A stretch of 64,000 bases of DNA from Dicaeum eximium (taxonomy: Eukaryota > Chordata > Aves > Passeriformes > Dicaeidae). A program made the translations under genes and the position numbers. The DNA is taken from contig VWZP01006638.1 in assembly GCA_013396995.1 (NCBI GenBank), positions 607,702 through 671,701 of the forward strand. The letters run 5' to 3'. The notes below the pieces were generated by a model. The model ran no database searches. It saw nothing but the letters and a program-made list of their open reading frames with translations, and was not told the origin of the DNA. Position 1 is the first letter of the stretch, and each line of letters opens with the position of its first letter. This document shows positions 10,701-23,640 of this stretch, in pieces.

Positions 10701-13043
10701 AACATCCAGGATAAACCCAATATGGATGAAAAAAAGCAGCAACATCAGTACAGCAGTTTCCAAACCTGGTAACAGCTGCACACTTTTTAATGTATTACTA
10801 ATTAGTGCTGAATCACAAGGAGACCCACACGTTCTAATTGCAAAAAAAAAACAGCATTGTGTTGCACACTCTACATTTTATTTATGTTTCCACCCTGTAA
10901 CCAGGATTTTGTCCAAAAGTCCAGTAAGTGGAGACATTTTTGTTTGGTTTTACCTTACAGGACTTCAATCAACTGCCAGCTTAGGAAACCATACCTGAGC
11001 CTCCAACCACCCTACAAACAAGACTTCATCTGCAGATGAGAACATGCAGTGTTCATAGAGGTAAATATACAGATAGGTCTCTAATTGCAGAATACTTCCC
11101 ACTTAAAATTTTAGGAGAACAGATTTTCATATCAGAAGGCAGTACTAAAAAGAAGAGTTCAAAACTCAATAGATAAGAACAATAGAGAAGATGATAATAA
11201 GAACTGACTATATCCATAACTGAATGGAGCTGATTAAACAATATGCAGCAATTATTATGATATTATTATTATATTAAGAAAACCAAACAAGAAAAAGACT
11301 TCCAAAGTGAGAGGTGGAGGCCTGGAGTATATGGCTGGCAGACAAGAAACAGAAAAAGGGCAAGGTATTTAGAATATTAGATAGAGAGAGAGAAGATTGG
11401 CTTCAAGTCCACACATTTCAATGAGGACTCTGGGACAAGGACTGCTTTGGAAAGAGAACTGATGGTGATCTGTGGATGTTGGACAAGAAAGGAAAACTCA
11501 GGATATGATAAATTAAAAGAAAGGAGAGGAGAGAGAAAAATGGTCAGAATTTGTGCTGGGAGAATGAGGGCAACAACAATCACGAGCCCCAGTTTATGTG
11601 CATACAGAGAACAGAATAAAAATCCAAGGTTTCAAGATGTTTTTACAGCAGCAAAGATCTAGACTTTTCTCATGCAGTATGACAGCTGACTTTACAGTTT
11701 ATCTATTGGAAATAAAGATGACTATTTCAGCAAGCAGCGTAAAGATTTCAAACATGGAATTTGAAACTCAGGTGCCAGCAAAACACATATGGGAGAATTT
11801 ATCACTAAGTTTCTGTTTTCCTCTATAGAAACCAGTTTTCATAAGAAACATTAAAAGGATATACAATTATGTTGCAATATCAAGGGATCAATTCCAAAGA
11901 ACACAACATGAAGGTAGACAAAGCAATACAAATTTTTTTGTTTCCATAAAGTGCACTACATATTCTCTCATTACATAACTATTTAATAACATTATTTTTA
12001 AAAATTATGTTATGCATGTAATTAATTCTATAAGAAAGACTGTTCTCTGTAAAAGAAATAGTTCTGTGCTGAAGGTAGGATGGAAACAGAAGCATTTTTT
12101 CTGTAATTAAATTACTTAAAAGCTACCTTAGTTAACTAAAAAAACCTGTACAATGTAAAAATCTCTATTAGGAAATCAGTAATTCTTCATTCAAAACTGG
12201 ATTAGACTAGAGTTCAGCAAATGAAGCTTAGGGCTACCCACTGAACATTGAGGACAGAAGTAAATATTGAATAATTTCCCCCCCAGTAAACACAGTCCAC
12301 TATGTGCGCTCAATAAAACAGCAATCCTGTCAAGGAAAACTAGCAAGCAATCATTTGAAGACTGAATCACAGCACAAATGAAAATGCAGAGGAATTCAGC
12401 TCCTACAAACAATTTTCATTCTGCTGTTCCTAGTAATGCTTGGTGTGCAACCTTTCTTTTAATATTTCAAACACTATAATACTTTGGAGACTATTATCTA
12501 TCATTAGCATTTGAAAAGAGAAATAGCCTCTTCATCTGTCTGGTTCAGGACGCTTGTATTTCTTGTGACTGCTTGCCATGATGATTTTCATTAGTTAGCT
12601 TTAAAGAGGCATTAGTTAGCTTTAACAATTCACCAGAATTATTGACAACCCTGATCTTTCTCATTCCATTGCAGGCCACTGAACATAAATATATGTGAAT
12701 TCTAAACTCAACAGTGATATGATACTTATTAACAAACTATTTAACAAACTTTTACATAAATCATAACAACGACACTGTAAACTCAGTTTTCAGACTTGGA
12801 AAAACAGGAATTCATTTGTTTAATTTTACTCATTTAGAGAACATTTCTAAGTAATTTTTATTCTTTTAGCAAGTTTATATTCAGATGACACTATCAAAAT
12901 ATTGTGCACTTTTCCTTCTATGTCTAACATCAAATGGTAGTTTAACATCGTGCCTAATGGCAGAATTTAATGCAATAAACCAGAACACACCAAAATCTCT
13001 ATGATCCAACATTTATCCCAGTAAGTCTTTAGAACATTAGTAC
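7783..13043 (-). other. POLK intron between coding exons 2 and 3
   Basis: About 5.3 kb of intron. It contains a solo LTR at 8034-8596, an A/C-rich stretch at about 7885-7945, an A-rich run near 10500-10530 and an (ATT)-rich run near 11251-11278. A 16-base direct repeat (CATTAGTTAGCTTTAA) occurs twice at about 12589-12625. I see no other gene in it. Confidence 0.8.
8034..8596 (-). mobile_element. Solo LTR of an avian ERVL-like endogenous retrovirus
   Basis: Read on the minus strand, the element starts near TGCTGGTTTTAGCTGGGATA and continues GAGTTAATTTTCTTC. It later contains GGGAGGGGACACAGCCAGGA and a GGATATTCCAGACCATAT block. It ends with CTAAATCACAACA. This is the pattern I recall for a common bird ERV3/ERVL LTR. 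Its ends are TG...CA. Where the family normally has AATAAA before a CCCATGAG block, this copy reads GATAAA (complement of about 8138-8143), so its polyadenylation signal looks damaged. No internal gag/pol sequence and no clear target duplication is seen. It lies in the same orientation as POLK. The subfamily name is not assigned. Confidence 0.8.
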
Positions 13044-13163
13044 CTGCAATTGTGCTTTCAAGAGCTGTTGTGCTGTAATTTTCTCTTTTAACTGCATCAT
13101 TTTTTCAATTCGTTGGTTAACTTGCTGATCTTTCTTAAGCTCATTTTCATAAAATTTAGAACC
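13044..13163 (-). CDS. POLK: POLK coding exon 2 (N-clasp)
   Basis: This 120-nt, phase-0 exon encodes residues 47-86, beginning GSKFYENELKKDQQVNQRIE and ending LLKAQLQ. It is a lysine/glutamine-rich helical segment that matches the N-clasp helices, the feature that separates polymerase kappa from other Y-family enzymes and lets it extend mismatched ends. The acceptor is TTTTTTTCTTTCAG and the donor GTACTA. Confidence 0.95.
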
Positions 13164-15083
13164 CTGAAAGAAAAAAAAAATCACAAAACCAATATGTTTT
13201 TCTTTTTGTCTTTACCTTGTCTTTAAGCAACCATATTTGATCTTTAAATACAGAAAACATAAAACACAGACATGGTTTCTAATGCATGCTTTGGATTTTC
13301 AAATAAAAATAAACAAAAAAGACCACTAGTTCTTTACATCTCTCTCTTCAAATGACAGACCTATTTCTCTTGCACAAAGGAGTTTAAGGAGTTATTTAGA
13401 GAATTTTGTATGTTTATTTAGTCTAACACTTGACAATAAAAATTTTAAAAGAGTAGATAAAAGTCAAACTATTCTTTGTAACACCTCCAAAGTATGAAGT
13501 ACAAAACTCTAATAAAAATTTATTTTAGCATTTTTTAAGACTTCCACATAGCATTTTATACATGGAAATATATAATGACATTGTATAAGTCAAATTCACT
13601 TGTAATGTTGAGTATTTTGTTGGCCATTTTATCTTGAAGGGCACTGCAGAATCAGAAGCTATTTGGAAGAAGACGATGAAAACCAAATGGGTATAAAAAA
13701 GCCCTGTTGCTGTCAAGTACGTAATTGTTCCTTCAAAAAAAAGCATGAGTACAAGGAGATGTAATAAAAAGACAATAATCATGTACAGAAAGTATGATGT
13801 GACTTTCCCTCCTGACTCAGAACTAAAAAAGGAAGGCATACAATAAAGTAGAAAAGATAAAAATTCAAAACGAGGAAGTAAAATAAAATATTTTTCTTGC
13901 AACATGTCTTAGTTTACAAGTGAAATAATATTTGCAAGAAAAGGCTTTTGTTGAACTACTTGGTAAAATCTGCAGAAATTAACACATCTTTAGGTCAAAG
14001 TGTCTGACTATCAAACTGCCACTGATACCAAGAATTAAGCCATAGTCAAGTCAGATTCAAGCATTTATACAATGTAAATATCATTATCTGGGATATGTTT
14101 GACAAAGCACTGTTTTCAAGAAACAGTGAACACAATATATATATATACACTATATATATTGTGTATATATACAGTATATATACATTATATAGAAGAAACA
14201 ACTTATCAATAACAAGCTTGATAGCATTTAAAGTATCATCAATATGAAACTGCAAGCAAAAAGAGGGAAAATCTTGCTACAGTAAGAACTGTTTGCAGCA
14301 CATTTTCTCTCTCTCTCCTCCTTTTCCCCTCTGCCCCACCCCTGCAGATCACCATAGAGCAGTATTAGTCAACATAAAATGCACGAAGAAAACATCAAAG
14401 CACACAATCTCGGGCCATGGTGACACCAAATAAAATACACACTTGTGCAAAGAAAAGTAAGAAACCCCATGGTTTCTCAGGTAAAGTGTTATACCTATAT
14501 TGTTCTGTTGGAACTCTCCAATAACAGCTAGGATGACAAATACTTCAATGGTTTGAAGAGTTGTGAGGGCCTCTGTGGATCTTTAGTATAAAGCTGCACA
14601 CCACTGGCTACCTCTCTTGAATACTGAGAACACTGTCACAAACACAGGCAGTAAAAACTTGATTAAAGAAAAACTCAACTACATCAAATTCAATTACAGG
14701 AAGGTGACCAAAAGAAGTAAATCTGCTTGGCCAATTAATGATGGGGCGCACAAAACAAATGGAAAAGGGGAGAAAAAGAGGAAGCTGCAGCATTCACAGT
14801 TACCTCTGGAAAATGCTGCAGTATTTATGTGTTGCTTTGGACAAAAAGGGAGCACTTAAGCATATACTCTAGTTGTCCTCCTCCACGCCCTTGTGGATGA
14901 ATCCAACAATACTCTAAAGTACACTAAACTACGGCCCCTCCCCTTCCTCCCCACATATAAATTTCTTCTAAGAAGATGCCATCCATATACACATGTGAGG
15001 GATAAAATTTGGGGAAGGGAGGAAGAGGGCCTTACAATACTGGACCATAAATAAAGCATCAGGAAAAATGTAATCAAACCAAC
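13164..15083 (-). other. POLK intron between coding exons 1 and 2
   Basis: About 1.9 kb of AT-rich intron. A TA-rich tract at 14130-14200 contains a 14-bp inverted repeat (arms 14130-14143 and 14151-14164, beginning ACACAATATATATA). Minus-strand open frames such as the one at 13525-13905 are hydrophobic translations of T-rich intron and are not called as genes. Confidence 0.8.
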
Positions 15084-15221
15084 CTTGGTAGCTTCCATGA
15101 TGATTTTATTGATTTTTGCCTTATCCAAGCCCTGCATTCCAGCTTTGTTATCATTAAGGCCCATTCTAAGTAGAACTCCATCATTGCAAGAGCTGTTAGC
15201 AACTTTTTTCATGTCATCCAT
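15084..15221 (-). CDS. POLK: POLK coding exon 1 (start codon)
   Basis: This exon encodes residues 1-46: the ATG at 15221-15219, MDDMKKVANS, then LLRMGLNDNKAGMQGLDKAK and INKIIMEATK. From memory, RMGLNDNKAGMxGLDKxKIN is the signature N-terminus of vertebrate polymerase kappa. The start is fixed by an in-frame TAA shortly after the acceptor and by a strong start context (A at -3, G at +4). The donor after AAG is GTTGGT, a slightly unusual but valid GT site. Length is 46 residues against 45 in human. Confidence 0.96.
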
Positions 15222-15262
15222 TGTATTTCTTGAACACAAGTACCTGTTTTACGACTTAATAT
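15222..15262 (-). other. POLK: POLK 5' UTR in the first coding exon
   Basis: This is the untranslated 5' part of the first coding exon, following the acceptor TTTTTTTTTCAG (complement of bases 15263-15274). It contains an in-frame TAA 15 bases upstream of the ATG, so translation cannot begin further upstream in this frame. Confidence 0.85.
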
Positions 15263-16170
15263 CTGAAAAAAAAAGTAATCAAGTATTTATGCTTCAACTG
15301 AACAATAACAATAATTAGATTTTGGAATTGTTTTATTTATTGAGTAAGTATTTTATACTTATTTAGAAAACAACATACTTATCACAAATATGAAGACTTG
15401 TATTCCTGCAAAGTGGCTGTCCTGCCACACACACCACATCAAACTACCTATAACCCTATTAGTGTTTGGAGACAGTAAGACTCTATTTTCTTATTAAATT
15501 AAAACCATTTTCCTTTAAAACCTCCCTTACAGAAATAATTGAGCACAAACCAGTCTCAGGTAAAGGCTAGTACTGTATGTATGAACATGACATTTGTGCC
15601 TGTACATTATCCTGTCAGATGAAACATTGCTGCCTTAAACAAAAAATACTGCTCACTATTACATTAGAAGAAAAAAATTGCAGTACCTTTAAATTGAAAA
15701 AAACCATTGCTCATTTGGTCATCATCCCTGCTTGAGACAATGTGTAGAATCCTTTCCAGTAATTTCTAGCTCAAATTCAGAACAATTGTTTGTGTCAAAA
15801 CTCATATTTTAAAAACCGATGGCTTCATTTAAAAGTTTTGAATAAAACCCTAATTCAGGGTAAAATTCATGCACCTTGTTTTTTTGCCATTAATATGTTA
15901 AGCCATGGTATCCAACTAGTGGAACTTACCAAGCCCTTACTACTCAACTACAGTCACTGGTAATTTCTTATACACACAGATACATCTGGTATGTGAACTT
16001 CTGGCATCTTCCCTTGTTCTGTATGAAAGTAAACTGCTGAATCCTTAATAGGCTCTTATTATATGCTAAACTGTTTAGTTATTAAATTTATCTAAAAAAA
16101 AATAAGGAAAGGAAATTTCATCTTCTGTGGCATGAACCAGTGGTCTTACTTTTGGCAGATTCAAACAAGC

Positions 16171-16452
16171 AGACTCACTGAACAGTTTGAGTTGGAAAGG
16201 ACTTTTTAAAGGTCACAAAGTCCAACCTCCTGCAACAAGCAGGGACATCTTCAACTACATCAGGTTGTTTCAGAGCCCTGTGCAACTTGCCATAAGATGT
16301 TTCCAGCAATGGGGCACCCACAACTTCTCTGGGCAACTTGTCCCAGTGTTTCACCACCCTCACTGTAAAGACACATTTAATCTATACCAATCCTCCCCAG
16401 TAAAACCATTACCCCTTGTCATATTGCAAAAGACCCTGCTAAAAGTCCAAGC
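16171..16452 (-). mobile_element. CR1 LINE fragment, 3' end
   Basis: Minus-strand CR1 retrotransposon 3' end. The plus strand reads GTTTGAGTTGGAAAGGACTT and then a CACAAAGTCCAACCTCCTGC block, a CAGGGACATCTTCAACTACA block and a TGGGCAACTTGTCCCAGTGT block. These are the reverse complement of the CR1 terminal region. The CR1 3' end is at the low coordinate, and the copy is 5'-truncated at about 16452. Its minus-strand frame encodes a degraded end of the reverse-transcriptase ORF (RVVKHWDKLPREVV). Confidence 0.92.
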
Positions 16453-17749
16453 GTAATAATGACATAAATTATTTAATATGTATTTATTACTGAAAAAGCA
16501 TACAGAAACAATTTCTTCCTACCCCAAGTCACTGACTCATAAACCACTCCAGTTTTATTGTCATGCAGAATGGACATTCACTCCTCAACTTTACACTGCT
16601 CCTTGTGACAGGAATCCTTGTATTTGGAGAAGCCCTACCCTTTTAGGCAAATACACAAGTTTTCTTAATCACAAAATACACAAATCTAAGAGCATCATTT
16701 TTCCTTTAAATGCCACCTACCTGTGCCAGGACTTAAGTGGGCCTCATTAGCAACCAAATATAAGGTCATTATGTATTTTTGCATTTAGAGGTGAATTTTT
16801 ATTACTAAAGAACCACATGAGTAACTTTTAAAAATTAATGATGGCAATGTTCATATTTTCCTGAAGTTCTTCTACTGAAACATTCTAGCCAACTGAAGAC
16901 AACATATTAAAGAAAGCCACGTTTACAAAAAATATTCCATCAAAAATATCCAAATTTCAATCATATGCTATTAATTCACATTATTATTTACGGTGTCTGC
17001 TGAAAAATGCAAGATCAGTTACATAATGCTGTGTTTATTAACAGTGTATTGTATTACAAGGAACATAAGTTGATGTAGAGATCAAAACTCTTAATCCTTT
17101 AGTAGCACTTGAGGTTCTGGGAATAGGAGTGGCTTCATAGCTCTTACGTGTATTTATCAAACAAAAGACTACAGTGCTGGACATCTTAATGAACTTTTCA
17201 GCTACACTAGGACAATCTCTTACAGTTAACATATACATTTAACAGAACAGGTTTGCTAGACTTCAATCAAAGGAAAAAGCACTGCATTCCAAACAACGTT
17301 CCAAATTTCATCTCATGCTTATAAGCACCCCTGTATCAATTATCTCCCAGTAATTCCATTGTTACTGGCAATCTCTGGTAACAGGCAACATTTCCAAGGA
17401 ATATTTTCATCAAAGTAAATACCCTTCCACTATTCCCCCTGCTTCTTTTATCATCATTTGAGAAACAGCAATGAACACAAGATTGCTTCCATTTCTTATT
17501 CTAGTATTTTCAAAATGTTTTTAGCTGTTCCTTATTCCTGAAAGTGTCTTTCTCCCTAGTATGTACAAATCTTTCTCCTTCCTCATTCAGAGCACTCTTA
17601 AAGGCTCAGTTTATAGCAGAGGCTTTCAAAACTAATTTATGTTAGTCAAAAGAAAGTCTTCTCCATCTCATTGTTACATATCTAAGAATAAAAAAAATAC
17701 CATGATAATCACAGTGATGGACAAAATAAATCTTTATAAAGTCTTATAA

Positions 17750-19108
17750 ATGGTGATCATCTGGTATGTTATGTTTTGAGCTTATTGTGTGGAACAAAAT
17801 ACATTGCTAGTCCCAGATGAGAAAAGGTATAAATATCAAATAACACCTTAGCAGAAATTAAGAAGAAAATATTTATCTGAAGATATAACATTAGTTCTCC
17901 ACCAGAGCTTACAGGTGTACAGAAAGGAAAGCATGAATAACAGATGATACAATTTTCAGCAGCTTAATATGAAGAGAACCTGAACATTATCTTGGTTTCA
18001 AATGAACGGGTGTTTAAAAAAAAAATCCATAAAATATTTAACATATTGAAATTAATCACAATAGCTGCAATAAGACAACTGATATAGTACTGTCAGATAA
18101 AACCAGCGCTCATTTGCCACAGGTGAAAATGAAAATATTTAAATGTAACAGAGAAATAGCAGAGTTTTAAACTGTGCAAAATGAGAACAAAACGTCAATG
18201 TAGAAATTAGTAACTGTTTCAATTAGGCTAGAGAAAACACTCAACTTGTTTTGACAATTGTTTTGCTAAAAAAATTTGGAAAAAGTGGGTAAGGGACTAG
18301 AATCTAATGAAACAGTCTACACAGAGTGACAAACTTTTTGCATGCTGTTACCTCAAGAAGCTGTTGTGAGCCAAGCTACTTCCTCTAATACAAAACATGA
18401 TATCTCTCTCAGCATCATCCTGAGCAAGTAGGCTGTGAAACCAGAGGAGTCTGTGAAGGCAGTCTACTAATAATATACTACCCTATTATTCCTGTGATTG
18501 GGCACGACGGGAAGCAGGAAAATCATATGGAAGTGGAAGGAGATAACTTTCCAATTGCTAGGGAAGGATTTGTAAAGACTTTGGCAGTTCATATCAACAG
18601 TTAATAAACAAGCAAAAACGTTGAGAAGAACCACAAAATTCCATTACTGTGTAGAAAGTTTTATGAGTAAGCTGGGATGCCTACAACTGGGAAAAGATCA
18701 CTAATTAAACTGCAACCAAGCTCTTCTAGAATCAGGCACAGAAACGAAATTGAATTAGTAAAACAGGGTTATATCGTATTTGAAAGTGTCAAGAGATTAA
18801 AACAGCACTACAATTACATCAACAATTTAATTTCAAGTGCCTCCACCTTCATCCAAATTTAGCATTTTTTTAAACAATTGACTGAGCCAACCTAAAGGAA
18901 ATGGCTTGTATTTGATTCTGTGCCACTCCTCCAACTTGCCTTCACTAAAAATCCTCCAATTCCAGCAATAGAAACTCTGTAAACAGTATGAAAAGTTAAA
19001 TGCCTTTATATTACAGTTTCTATGTAATAAAATAATACAAAAGATACAAAATATGTCTAAGAATATTCTGTTCAGTGGGCATATTGTTTTTATGTACATT
19101 ATTAACAT
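17750..19108. repeat. Direct repeat copy 1 (1359 bp), probable assembly duplicate
   Basis: The sequence starting ATGGTGATCATCTGG is repeated after a single N at 19109, with a constant offset of 1360 bases. The copies look identical over every stretch I compared, including one 61-codon and one 91-codon open frame. The repeat ends exactly at the N. This is the signature of two overlapping contig ends joined without merging. Confidence 0.95.
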
Positions 19109-19109
19109 N
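19109..19109. other. Single-N assembly junction
   Basis: One N separates the end of repeat copy 1 (ATTAACAT) from the start of copy 2 (ATGGTGATC). In copy 2 the corresponding ATTAACAT at 20461-20468 continues into unique sequence TTGCGAAGTACG. In copy 1 the unique sequence CTTATAAA precedes ATGGTG. Confidence 0.97.
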
Positions 19110-20468
19110 ATGGTGATCATCTGGTATGTTATGTTTTGAGCTTATTGTGTGGAACAAAATACATTGCTAGTCCCAGATGAGAAAAGGTATAAATATCAAA
19201 TAACACCTTAGCAGAAATTAAGAAGAAAATATTTATCTGAAGATATAACATTAGTTCTCCACCAGAGCTTACAGGTGTACAGAAAGGAAAGCATGAATAA
19301 CAGATGATACAATTTTCAGCAGCTTAATATGAAGAGAACCTGAACATTATCTTGGTTTCAAATGAACGGGTGTTTAAAAAAAAAATCCATAAAATATTTA
19401 ACATATTGAAATTAATCACAATAGCTGCAATAAGACAACTGATATAGTACTGTCAGATAAAACCAGCGCTCATTTGCCACAGGTGAAAATGAAAATATTT
19501 AAATGTAACAGAGAAATAGCAGAGTTTTAAACTGTGCAAAATGAGAACAAAACGTCAATGTAGAAATTAGTAACTGTTTCAATTAGGCTAGAGAAAACAC
19601 TCAACTTGTTTTGACAATTGTTTTGCTAAAAAAATTTGGAAAAAGTGGGTAAGGGACTAGAATCTAATGAAACAGTCTACACAGAGTGACAAACTTTTTG
19701 CATGCTGTTACCTCAAGAAGCTGTTGTGAGCCAAGCTACTTCCTCTAATACAAAACATGATATCTCTCTCAGCATCATCCTGAGCAAGTAGGCTGTGAAA
19801 CCAGAGGAGTCTGTGAAGGCAGTCTACTAATAATATACTACCCTATTATTCCTGTGATTGGGCACGACGGGAAGCAGGAAAATCATATGGAAGTGGAAGG
19901 AGATAACTTTCCAATTGCTAGGGAAGGATTTGTAAAGACTTTGGCAGTTCATATCAACAGTTAATAAACAAGCAAAAACGTTGAGAAGAACCACAAAATT
20001 CCATTACTGTGTAGAAAGTTTTATGAGTAAGCTGGGATGCCTACAACTGGGAAAAGATCACTAATTAAACTGCAACCAAGCTCTTCTAGAATCAGGCACA
20101 GAAACGAAATTGAATTAGTAAAACAGGGTTATATCGTATTTGAAAGTGTCAAGAGATTAAAACAGCACTACAATTACATCAACAATTTAATTTCAAGTGC
20201 CTCCACCTTCATCCAAATTTAGCATTTTTTTAAACAATTGACTGAGCCAACCTAAAGGAAATGGCTTGTATTTGATTCTGTGCCACTCCTCCAACTTGCC
20301 TTCACTAAAAATCCTCCAATTCCAGCAATAGAAACTCTGTAAACAGTATGAAAAGTTAAATGCCTTTATATTACAGTTTCTATGTAATAAAATAATACAA
20401 AAGATACAAAATATGTCTAAGAATATTCTGTTCAGTGGGCATATTGTTTTTATGTACATTATTAACAT
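19110..20468. repeat. Direct repeat copy 2 (1359 bp), probable assembly duplicate
   Basis: Second copy of the block at 17750-19108, apparently without substitutions. A biological duplication of intronic DNA of any age would normally have diverged, and its boundary would not coincide exactly with an ambiguous base. Either copy alone would leave the flanks correctly joined. Confidence 0.95.
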
Positions 20469-23078
20469 TTGCGAAGTACGTTAACAGTTCATCTTTTATT
20501 GACCATGTTAACAACATGGGAAGAACTATTAAGACTGAAAAATTACACCAATATGGAAAAGCTTGAGAAATAATTTATTTGCACACTGAGTTACTGTTTA
20601 ATGCATGTAAGTTGTGTACCTGTCCTCATAAATAAAACAAATTCTGATATCTTTGGTATCACAGATGCTCATGACAATGTGAGGTGCAAAGAAGTTACTA
20701 AGAGACAATTTTTACTTAGCCCAGAGCTCAAAATCTAAACAAAGGAATCAAAACATATAGTACATACATAATGGACTGTATTTTACACCCTAATTGTCCT
20801 GAATAAGTCTTCATTGTATGCAAAAATAATTGAAATAAATGTTGCAAATAGCAACACAAATATTGGAGACTCTTTCCCAAATTATCTTTTAATTATTATC
20901 TTCAGGATGGCTAAAACAAGCATCTAAACTAAATATTTTTCTTAATTTCTGTAAAACTCATAAAAGCCTCCAATAACATTGCATCAAAATCCATAATTTA
21001 TTGTAGCAAGAGTCCAAAATAAACTTTCTATTTTCTCTCAATTAAAATATTTCAGAGATTCCTTTCTTTAAACTCTTCCATTATAGCTTAAGCAAGAACA
21101 AAGCAAAATTGTAACACCTAACTTGATTTACAAATGTAGAGAATGGATAAAGGAATAGCTTCTTGAATCCTGTCATTACATAGGCTACATGAGAAGAAAA
21201 CCAATAACACCAATCATTTCAATGACAAGGTCAAGGTGTTAATAGTTCTGTAAAAGCACTGACAGCACAAAAAACAATTACAAAATTAGGACTTCATCCA
21301 GTTTTGACCACAAAGAATCAGTCCTCAGGGTTTTGGCTAAAACCAAGTGTGGTGTATTACAGATCTCCAAGTCCAAAAGTTACATGCCACTAAAATTAGG
21401 ACTATACCAAAAATATCAGAGAGAAGAAAAAGAGAAAAAAACCCCTTCCTTTCAAATATCCCATGTCTTTTATTTTTCTTATGATAACTTAAAAAATGAC
21501 CCATCATCAAAATCTACTGAAGTTTGGAGCATTCACTGCAAGTGCTGGTGGAAAAATTTCTTCCTTAAAACCATTAAGATATTCACGTCCATGTAGGAGA
21601 TAGTGGTGAATAATGTGAAACTCCTAGAGAACTTCACGATCATTCAACAGATCCCCTAAAGCCAAATATTAAATAATTCGTCTCTGTTATATCTACAGTA
21701 AAAGGGCAATTCTGAAGTTTAAGACTCAAAAAACCCAATTTCAGTTACATCAAAAATTTCACTGGGCCATCACCTCACCATAATAAACAACTGAGCCAAT
21801 CAAAATCTTCATAAGCCAAAACAAACAACATGAATAAATAAGCAAGCAGATAAATGCATTTTCCTGGTGAGAATGCTACCAAGAAGAAAGTTACTAATAA
21901 GCATTCTTTGCAGTAACTTTCTTTTGTACTGACATGGAACTCAGCCTATTCCTATGGGAATTCCTATACCAAATCCCTTAAACTAATGGGTGGTTACTGT
22001 TTTACATCTCAAACAGGACAGGTCATATTCACTTATTTGCAAAACCTTTTGGTTTATGTAAATGCAAAATATAAAATATACACCAAAGATACTATGTAGA
22101 AAATTATACACATACTGAATAAAAGCATAAGAAATCAAGTCTTTAAAAGCTTTAAAAAACTTTAAAAACTAAAGACAGACCAACTACAAAGTGCCAATAC
22201 AAACAATTAATTAAAACAAATCAACCAACCAAGCAACAGTTACCTGAAGAAAGTTGTTTTGACAAGAGATGTGGAAAGCTCTTACACTCTGCTATAAGTG
22301 AATGGGGATACGCTGTAAGAGAAATTAAATTCCCTTTTACCAAAGACTATACATCACAAGTAAGCATGAAATAATTTATTTATTTTATTTAGAATAAAAA
22401 TCTACTTCATTACTTTCTGCTAAGCATTGACTAGTACTTGAAGAGTGATATACAGAACAAAAAAGCCATACAGGCTGATCCAAGAGTAACTCTCATTCCT
22501 AACCTTTTAAATATCTCCTTTGCATTGGAAATAATTACAGCTGGAAGCCACCTCAAAACAAAGCTTCTGGGTATTACTGAAACAACATCATATGTAATAA
22601 ATAAGAGAGACTACATGAGACCTTCCCAACAAGGCCAGAACTCATTGATATAAGTATTTTTAAAACTCCAAACATTTGGGTTTTACTCCAACTGCTAATT
22701 TAGATTGAACTCATAGCCACGTAGCCACACTTCTTATTCCACTCACTGCAGGGAAGCATCTTCATCCATGCCAGCCATACAACACATCCATTGTTATACA
22801 AATAAAACCCATCTAACCCACCTCGGTAGACAAAATCATGTACCTGTAGTTAGGCCCTTTGAACAGTAGGTTTCCCACAAATGCATTGCTTTATTTCTTG
22901 AATTTCTAACATAATAGCAAACATAAATTCAACAAACTAGGAAAATTCTCCTAGAGTATTCTCAACATTTATGCTATTTCAAAGGTCACACTGCAAACTC
23001 CAGCAGTGATTTTATTTCATGTTACTTGATTTATCCATTACTTGGATAAGGATGTTAGCCCAAAACAGTAATACATTA

Positions 23079-23185
23079 ATCCTAAAATATCCTAAGTTGG
23101 AAGGGATCCACAATGAACATTGAAGTCCAGCTCCTGGACTTGCACAGGACAACCCCAGGAATCACACCATATACCCGGGAGAATA
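23079..23185 (-). mobile_element. CR1 LINE fragment, short 3' end
   Basis: The plus strand reads ATATCCTAAGTTGGAAGGGA, then a GAAGTCCAGCTCCTGGACTT block and a GCACAGGACAACCCCAGGAA block. This is the reverse complement of a CR1 3' terminus, of the same subtype as the copy at 47279. Only about 105 bp remain before unrelated sequence at ACCTATGTATATAAAG. Confidence 0.88.
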
Positions 23186-23621
23186 CCTATGTATATAAAG
23201 TATGTGTATTGCATACTTTCAGAAAAGAAGTGCACCTGTCTTCTATAAGCATTCATTTGGCAAAAAAAACATTCTGGCTGACTGGATCAAATTTAGCAAA
23301 CTCTTTAACTCTCATTTCCTCTGAAAACATGTTCCTCTAATAATGATTTAAGTATCAGTTGCTTTGAAGTCTCTTTCTCAGCAGGCAAATCTTCACCCAA
23401 GACATGTTCAAGGAAGCACATCAGACTGTCCTTCTAACTATCTGCTCAACTCCTCTTAGCCACAGGAGGTTTGATTTTTACTAAAGGCTTGGTTTCTAAA
23501 TAGGCCTGAGAAGACTCCTGTCAGTTCTAAACCTGTAGTGACTTATGAGAAAAGAACTGGCAGAAGGAACTGCACAACAGTGTTGTCAGCATTTAATACA
23601 TATACATTTAACACACATGAT

Positions 23622-23640
23622 GTTAGGGTTAGGGTTAACC
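23622..23640. repeat. Short telomere-like tract
   Basis: GTTAGGGTTAGGGTTAACC contains two complete TTAGGG units plus TTA in AT-rich intron. It is too short to be a functional telomere. Confidence 0.8.

Noticed and set aside
13525..13905. 126-codon minus-strand frame with many hydrophobic residues
   Set aside because: The low-complexity Phe/Leu/Tyr content is what T-rich intron yields by chance. There is no splice context and no recognisable domain.
14130..14200. TA-rich inverted repeat considered as a microRNA hairpin
   Set aside because: The pairing is mostly alternating TA, which any TA microsatellite gives; there is no specific stem with a plausible mature product.
15222..15239. Upstream non-ATG extension of POLK coding exon 1
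   Set aside because: The frame is closed by a TAA just upstream, and the ATG at 15221 has a strong context and matches the length of the known N-terminus.
18677..20222. Two identical 61-codon open frames (18677-18862 and 20037-20222) that might suggest a duplicated gene
   Set aside because: They are the same chance frame seen twice because of the duplicated block around the single N at 19109.
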